Shown: positions 29,723 through 33,750 of the stretch, piece by piece
How positions within the stretch are numbered: position 1 is the first letter of the stretch
How the letters are laid out: the number at the start of each line of letters is the position of its first letter
Source: UMGS1470 sp051889215
Lineage (GTDB): Bacteria; Bacillota; Clostridia; Christensenellales; UBA1242
Assembly (NCBI GenBank): GCA_051889215.1
Contig: JBJFDC010000042.1
Coordinates: forward strand, 1-33,750
Direction: 5' to 3'
DNA length: 33,750 nucleotides
Made by a program: the position numbers and the translations under genes
Notes under the pieces: generated by a model
Told to the model about the DNA's origin: nothing
Database searches by the model: none
Seen by the model: only the letters and a program-made list of their open reading frames with translations

Positions 29723-30247
29723 ATGAAAATTGAAATTGTTGAAAGAAATTATGATGTCGGGAAAAGACTTCAAAGTTTGATTGAGAAAAAACTAAAAAAA
29801 CTTGAAAGATATTTTCCAGATGATGCAAAAGCGACAGTCGTTTGCCGTCAAGAAAAGAAAAATTATATTATGGAAATCAGCATAACAAACAAAAATGGTT
29901 TCTATCGCAGTGAGGTGACAGGGGAAAATATGTTTGAAAATCTTGACATGGCACTTCCAAAAGTCGAAAAACAAATCATTCGTGCCAACCAAAAGAGACA
30001 AAGCTTCAAGACGCAAATTGAAGAGCCAATTCTTGAATTTTTGCAAGAACTTCCAACTTTTGAAGACAAACATATTGCAAAGAAAAAAATGGTTCACCTT
30101 GACCCACTTGATGTTGAAGATGCAAAATATATGCTTGAAGCAACAGACCATGATTTCTATGCATTCTTGAATCGTGAGTCGGGGAAAGTCAACATTGTTT
30201 ATAACAGAAGAGACGGAGATGTTGGACTTATTGAACTTCAATACTAA
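29723..30247 (+). CDS. hpf: Long-form ribosome hibernation promoting factor
   Basis: The 174-residue protein has an N-terminal RaiA-type domain (MKIEIVERNYDVGKRLQSLIEKKLKKLERYF, residues 1-~100). A linker and a C-terminal dimerisation domain (LEATDHDFYAFLNRESGKVNIVYNRRDGDVGLIE) follow, which defines the long form that forms 100S ribosomes in Firmicutes. The start ATG 29723 follows AGGAGGGG; ATG 29699 overlaps the -10 box. It lies downstream of clpC, with its own promoter, which fits a stress role. Confidence 0.95.
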   Translation: MKIEIVERNYDVGKRLQSLIEKKLKKLERYFPDDAKATVVCRQEKKNYIMEISITNKNGFYRSEVTGENMFENLDMALPKVEKQIIRANQKRQSFKTQIEEPILEFLQELPTFEDKHIAKKKMVHLDPLDVEDAKYMLEATDHDFYAFLNRESGKVNIVYNRRDGDVGLIELQY

Positions 30248-30251
30248 AAAC

Positions 30252-30287
30252 AAAAAGAGTTTAACAAATGTTAGACTCTTTTTTGTT
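30252..30287 (+). terminator. Terminator after hpf
   Basis: AAAAAGAGTTTAACA and TTAGACTCTTTTTT form a stem with one mismatch, 5 nt past the hpf stop, followed by T. Confidence 0.85.
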
Positions 30288-30352
30288 TCAAACACTTTTG
30301 TTTGATGTGTTATGTGTTCACACATGAAGAATAAAAATTATTTATATAAAAC

Positions 30353-30381
30353 AAAATGCTTTTCAAAACGAAAAGCATTTT
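30353..30381. terminator. Terminator of the glycosyltransferase unit
   Basis: AAAATGCTTTTC (30353-30364) and GAAAAGCATTTT (30370-30381), a 12-bp stem with a 5-nt loop just past the stop of the minus-strand gene. A small ATGTG-TTCA-CACAT hairpin lies at 30312-30325. Confidence 0.85.
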
Positions 30382-30385
30382 TTAT

Positions 30386-31528
30386 TTATTTTGTTAAGAC
30401 TTTGCAATATTCTGTCAGATATTCCTCGGCTGTGGTGTCCCAGTCTTTTGGAATTGTTTTTTCTGCTTCGTCACCAATTTGTTTGAGATGTGGTTTGTCT
30501 GAAATCACTTCCATAATTTTATTCGCAAATTCTTGAACATTATTTTCAACAACAAAACCCGAAACATTGTTTGTGATTCTTTCACTGCTTCCAGTGTTTT
30601 TGATTGTGATTGCTGGCACATGGTGCAAGGCGGCTTCAACAATGGTTAGGGGATCGTTGTCAAATATTGACGGGAACAAAAAAAGTTCTCCTGCGCCATA
30701 GAGCGAACTCAACAAATCTTTATCCGTTATTTGCCCAGTGAAAATCACGTTTTCGTGAAGTCCTAATTTTTTGCAAAGATTTTTGAAATAATCATCGTCA
30801 AATCCGTGTCCAACAAACAGCATCTTGAAATTTATTCCTCGGTCTTTCAAAATTTTTAGCGCATTGATTGTAAATTCCAGATTTTTGAATTTGACAATAT
30901 GTCCAACATAGAGAAAGATGTTTTCTTCTTCTGAAAGGTTATATTTTTTGATTGCAAGTTTTTTGACATCTTCAAGATTGTTTATTCTGTTAAAAGTTGC
31001 TCCATTTCGAATAACCTTGACTTCTCCGTGATATCCATAGCTTTTTAATTCGTCAATCATGTCGTTTGAGACAGTGTAAACTTGTTTGACTTTATTGAGC
31101 TTTTTTACCAGATTTTTAATCAATGCATTGACGATTACTTTGGATTTTATGCTCCTTTCAAATGCTGTTTTGAATTTTGTGTGCACAGTCATAACAACAG
31201 GGATATTGTGTTTTTTTGCATAATGTATGGCAAACCTCGCCATCGGAGACACAGATTGACAATGAATGATTTCGGGGTTGAACTCATTGAGTGCCTTCTT
31301 GAATTTGTGCGAAGTGAATGGAAAAGCGAAATAATCATTATTTGTGATTTTTATGCTATTCGCCCTCAAGACTTGAAAACCAAAGTCGTCCTTATATTTT
31401 CGTGAATTATATGGTGCACAGACGACAACCTTATTATTTTCCGAGAGTGCGTTTGCCAATCCCAAAACAGCTTTTTCAGTTCCTCCAACTCCCGGCAAAA
31501 AACTATCAGTAAATATTGCGATTTTCAT
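30386..31528 (-). CDS. GT4-family glycosyltransferase
   Basis: The 380-residue GT-B enzyme has the GT4 N terminus (MKIAIFTDSFLPGVGGTEKAVLGLANAL), a middle VTVHTKF region, and the donor-binding second domain with YVGHIVKFKNLEF, FVGHG and the E-x7-E motif (DNDPLTIVEAALHHVPAI). It resembles enzymes that glycosylate diacylglycerol or assemble surface polysaccharides; acceptor and sugar are unknown. It stands alone with its own promoter, terminator and an AAGGAG ribosome site, so a lipid-anchor role is more likely than a capsule cluster. This is inference. Confidence 0.9.
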   Translation of the reverse strand: MKIAIFTDSFLPGVGGTEKAVLGLANALSENNKVVVCAPYNSRKYKDDFGFQVLRANSIKITNNDYFAFPFTSHKFKKALNEFNPEIIHCQSVSPMARFAIHYAKKHNIPVVMTVHTKFKTAFERSIKSKVIVNALIKNLVKKLNKVKQVYTVSNDMIDELKSYGYHGEVKVIRNGATFNRINNLEDVKKLAIKKYNLSEEENIFLYVGHIVKFKNLEFTINALKILKDRGINFKMLFVGHGFDDDYFKNLCKKLGLHENVIFTGQITDKDLLSSLYGAGELFLFPSIFDNDPLTIVEAALHHVPAITIKNTGSSERITNNVSGFVVENNVQEFANKIMEVISDKPHLKQIGDEAEKTIPKDWDTTAEEYLTEYCKVLTK

Positions 31529-31549
31529 AAATACTCCTTGTTATATGTG

Positions 31550-31623
31550 GTTGTCAACAACTTGCCTAGGTGACAACATTAATTTTTCACGAGCAGTATA
31601 ACACTAAACCTGCAAAATTCCAA
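31550..31623 (-). promoter_or_regulatory. Glycosyltransferase promoter and leader hairpin
   Basis: TTGGAA (31623-31618), a 17-nt spacer and TATACT (31600-31595) on the minus strand. Between promoter and gene, GTTGTCA (31550-31556) and TGACAAC (31571-31577) form a 7-bp inverted repeat around a CCTAGG palindrome, a possible leader hairpin or operator. Confidence 0.6.
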
Positions 31624-31706
31624 CAACTTTTACAAGTCAAACAAAACTCTTCAAAACGGTGTCCTTCAATGCTTTTGCATTAATATGATTCAAATAATTT
31701 TTGCGT

Positions 31707-32903
31707 TTATTCCACAATGATAGTGAAGATTTGAGAAATATTTTGGTCTTCTTGGGCGTAGAGGCGGAAAGTTGTTGTTCCTTTGGATAGAATATTTAGT
31801 CCAATCAAAGAAGTCTCAATTTCGATTTCAACATTGTTTCCGGAAATAATCTCAAATTTGATGCTATACTTTTTGTCGCTGTTTGGAATTGTGAAAGAAA
31901 TCGCAACAAGTTTTTCACTCACGAAATCCGAAAATCGAATTGTTGAATCGCTGATGTCAATGTTCTTGCTTGAACTTGAAAGTGTAAAAATATTTGTTTT
32001 TTCAACATTTGTTTCGTCCGTGTTTTCGTCAACATCTTTGTCAGAGGTGTCATCATTTTCCTCATTCGTTGTCTCATCGATTGGCTGGTCATCGTTTTGT
32101 GGTTGCATAGTGTCGGGAGGACTATCAGGTTCGTCTTCATTCTGATTTATTTGTTCAATCTCTTCGTCTTGGTCATCAGTTTTGTCGGAGTTGTCAAAAA
32201 TGATTTCGTCGGACAAATATGTCTTTTCAAGGTTGTCCGCTTTTAGATCGAGTTTAAATCTCAATGTGTGCTGCGTTTTTGTTTCAAAGTAAATTTCGCA
32301 AGTGCAATTTGTGTTTGAAACAACCTTGTTGTCAATCACAACCGAGTCAGTTGCAAGCATGCTGACTGAAAAATATCCGAGGTCCACATTGCTTTCCATC
32401 TTCAGGGTGTATTTTTCGCCGAGCAGGGGAGAGAGGACTGGTTGACCTTCTTCATCAACGAGCGAAATGTTTGTTTCAATTTCATTTGGGAGAATAACGA
32501 CTTTTGTTGAGTAAGAATATTCTTTGTCGTCATATGCCACAAAACTTTTTATGATTGTTTCTCCAGCGCCAAGCGCTTTGACATTACCCAAAGAATCAAC
32601 TTCGGCAATGCTTGAATTGAGAGAAGTGTATTCCAAATCATAATCGTTCAAATTGCATACTTTTGCACAGACATTTGCAGTGTTTTCACAATTTGAAAGA
32701 ACCAATTTTTCTTTCGCAACAACATATGGTTCTTCAATTTCAGAATAGGGTGCAATTTGATTTTGGTTGGTATCATATTCGGTGTCAATATTGTTGTTGT
32801 CGCGCTTGTTTAATGTGAAATATATGCCAATCCCACCACCAATCAAAAACACCAGAACAACAGCCAATATGATACCTTTTTTCATATTCAAAAAATTTAC
32901 CAT
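31707..32903 (-). CDS. Membrane-anchored Ig-like (BIG_2-type) surface protein
   Basis: Up to 398 residues. One N-terminal hydrophobic segment (MKKGIILAVVLVFLIGGGIGIYF) without a clear cleavage site anchors the protein. At about residues 60-135 a BIG_2-like Ig domain is recognisable (YTSLNSSIAEVDSLGNVKALGAGETII). Residues ~245-300 are a very acidic Asp/Glu/Asn/Gln/Thr-rich linker, followed by another beta-rich domain to the end. The external part may bind other surface components, but no partner is indicated. The start is uncertain: ATG 32903 has no good ribosome site, while MKKG six codons later (32885) looks like a normal N terminus. Confidence 0.8.
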   Translation of the reverse strand: MVNFLNMKKGIILAVVLVFLIGGGIGIYFTLNKRDNNNIDTEYDTNQNQIAPYSEIEEPYVVAKEKLVLSNCENTANVCAKVCNLNDYDLEYTSLNSSIAEVDSLGNVKALGAGETIIKSFVAYDDKEYSYSTKVVILPNEIETNISLVDEEGQPVLSPLLGEKYTLKMESNVDLGYFSVSMLATDSVVIDNKVVSNTNCTCEIYFETKTQHTLRFKLDLKADNLEKTYLSDEIIFDNSDKTDDQDEEIEQINQNEDEPDSPPDTMQPQNDDQPIDETTNEENDDTSDKDVDENTDETNVEKTNIFTLSSSSKNIDISDSTIRFSDFVSEKLVAISFTIPNSDKKYSIKFEIISGNNVEIEIETSLIGLNILSKGTTTFRLYAQEDQNISQIFTIIVE

Positions 32904-32957
32904 TTTTCGACATCATTTTCAACCCCTTTTATCAAATTTTTCAAAATTTGGTCATAA

Positions 32958-32988
32958 TTTCATGGAAAAGTTTTTTAAATCCATGAAA
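32958..32988. promoter_or_regulatory. Perfect inverted repeat upstream of the Ig-like gene
   Basis: TTTCATGG (32958-32965) and CCATGAAA (32981-32988), 8-bp perfect arms 15 nt apart, lie 55-85 nt before the start codon. It is a candidate operator. The rest of 32904-33068 shows no gene. Confidence 0.5.
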
Positions 32989-33068
32989 AACATACTTTTG
33001 CATGTGGTTTTTTATATCTTATTGGTTATTATGACATGAGAAATAAGAATCAAAAAGTTCTCTTTTCC

Positions 33069-33662
33069 TCATTCATGAATAATCCTTAAATATTTATAAA
33101 AAGTTGATTTATTCATCTTTAGAATTTGTAAAGATTCAGACAATGAAATATGTTTTGTTTTATATTCTGAGATAATTTCATAAAAATTTGTAGGAAGTGA
33201 ATACTTCGGGCGTCCCAAATGTTTTCCTTTTTCTTTGGCGAGCCGGATTCCTTCGGCTTGTCTTTTTTTTATGTTTTCTCTTTCATTTTCAGCAACAAAA
33301 GATAATATTTGCAAAACAATGTCGCTAATGAATTTGCCTACAAGATTTTTACCTTCTGTCCTTGTGTCAAGCAAAGGCATATCCAAAACAACAATATCAA
33401 CATTCAAATGATTCACAATGTCTTTCCATTCTTCAATAATCATGTCGTAGTTTCTGCCAAGTCTATCAATGCTTTTTATAATCAATAAGTCGCCATATTT
33501 TAAAATGGATTTCATTTTCTGGTAGTTTGTCCTATCAAAATCCTTGCCACTTTGCTTGTCAATAAAAATTTGGTTGTCACTCAAACCATTTTTATACATT
33601 TCTGCCATTTGCCTGTCAATGTTTTGGTCTCTTGTTGAAACCCTTACATAACCATAATTCAT
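33069..33662 (-). CDS. Small serine recombinase (resolvase/invertase type)
   Basis: The 197-residue protein has the resolvase catalytic domain: YGYVRVSTRDQNIDRQ with nucleophile Ser9, IDKQSGKDFDR, LIIKSIDRLGRNYDMI and the long E-helix region FVAENERENIKKRQAEGIRLAK. A GRPKYSLP hinge and a C-terminal HTH (SLSESLQILKMNKSTFYKYLRI) follow. It cuts and rejoins DNA at paired short sites. It appears intact, starting at ATG 33662 after AAGGGGTG. No transposase or phage gene is visible in the window; the neighbouring sequence on the right is cut off by the window edge. Confidence 0.9.
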   Translation of the reverse strand: MNYGYVRVSTRDQNIDRQMAEMYKNGLSDNQIFIDKQSGKDFDRTNYQKMKSILKYGDLLIIKSIDRLGRNYDMIIEEWKDIVNHLNVDIVVLDMPLLDTRTEGKNLVGKFISDIVLQILSFVAENERENIKKRQAEGIRLAKEKGKHLGRPKYSLPTNFYEIISEYKTKHISLSESLQILKMNKSTFYKYLRIIHE

Positions 33663-33689
33663 AACATCACCCCTTAAAGATTATATCAA

Positions 33690-33729
33690 AATAAAAAAGC
33701 CCCACTTGTTTTTGGCGGAGGTTTTTTTG
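33690..33729. terminator. Probable terminator hairpin near the window end
   Basis: A-rich/GCCCCACTTG and GGCGGAGG/T-rich segments could pair imperfectly with flanking A and T runs, giving a terminator-like shape usable on either strand. It probably ends a gene outside the window. Confidence 0.45.
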
Positions 33730-33734
33730 TTCTA

Positions 33735-33748
33735 AAAGGTGTACCTTT
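33735..33748. repeat. Palindrome with central GT next to the recombinase gene
   Basis: AAAGGT-GT-ACCTTT has perfect 6-bp arms around a central dinucleotide, the general form of a serine-recombinase crossover site. It is too short to be sure and the window ends 2 nt later. Confidence 0.35.
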
Positions 33749-33750
33749 GT

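Noticed and set aside
29792..30325. 177-codon open frame antisense to hpf
   Set aside because: Shadow of hpf, no ribosome site, no family resemblance.
1..33750. CRISPR array
   Set aside because: No regularly spaced identical repeats with unique spacers; the repeats at 58-745 are irregular and no cas gene is present.

Overview
This is an AT-rich chromosomal segment (G+C looks well under 40% by eye, not computed) from a low-GC Gram-positive bacterium. The best guess is an uncultured Clostridia- or Bacilli-like member of the Bacillota. Supporting evidence: Shine-Dalgarno sites close to AGGAGG, sigma-A promoters of the TTGACA/TATAAT type, an mcsA-mcsB-clpC heat-shock operon, a long-form hibernation factor, MazF, Tex, YqeY, a Hol44-like holin and one match to the Gram-positive LexA box. 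Most genes are housekeeping. Genus cannot be fixed from the sequence alone.

Layout. 1-745: a tRNA-Lys(TTT) lacking its first two bases, then a gene-free repeat region with a second copy of the tRNA 3' tail plus terminator, a row of tiny hairpins, a palindrome-ended element and short direct repeats. 905-1959: a strong promoter, a foldable 5' leader, a 24-codon ORF and a SipW-type (TasA/camelysin-like) exported protein. 2058-3548 (-): an unrecognised coiled-coil/beta-rich protein. 3694-5826: a PAP2 phosphatase, then tsaE-tsaB-rimI (t6A tRNA modification and ribosomal protein acetylation). 5842-9738 (-): ddl, then a separate operon of a small HTH protein, an alpha/beta hydrolase and a membrane-anchored MurF, whose promoter overlaps a LexA-like box. 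9912-12977 (-): glmS, a two-helix membrane protein and a holin-like protein.

13078-15950 (+): a YigZ N-terminal domain, recX, lysS and a DUF378 protein. 15983-16132 (-): a 49-residue membrane protein too short for usual gene calling. 16249-20109 (+): acpS, a possible toxin-antitoxin pair ending in mazF, then a tightly overlapping operon yqeY-metallophosphoesterase-TM2 protein-mnmA. 20106-21314 (-): DNA polymerase IV. 21382-25316 (+): an amidohydrolase-like protein without its metal ligands, tex and an unrecognised protein. 25364-25816 (-): ndk. 25969-30247 (+): mcsA-mcsB-clpC and hpf. 30386-33662 (-): a GT4 glycosyltransferase, an anchored Ig-like surface protein and a small serine recombinase.

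How they work together: ddl, murF and glmS serve peptidoglycan precursor synthesis; tsaE, tsaB, mnmA, lysS and the tRNA serve translation; mcsA/B, clpC and hpf serve stress proteolysis and ribosome hibernation; recX and polymerase IV serve DNA damage handling. The observations most worth a second look are the LexA-like box on the HTH/hydrolase/MurF operon, the structured leader before the SipW-type gene, a recurring leaderless promoter arrangement in which the start codon lies exactly 7 nt after the -10 box at four genes, and the amidohydrolase pseudoenzyme beside tex.
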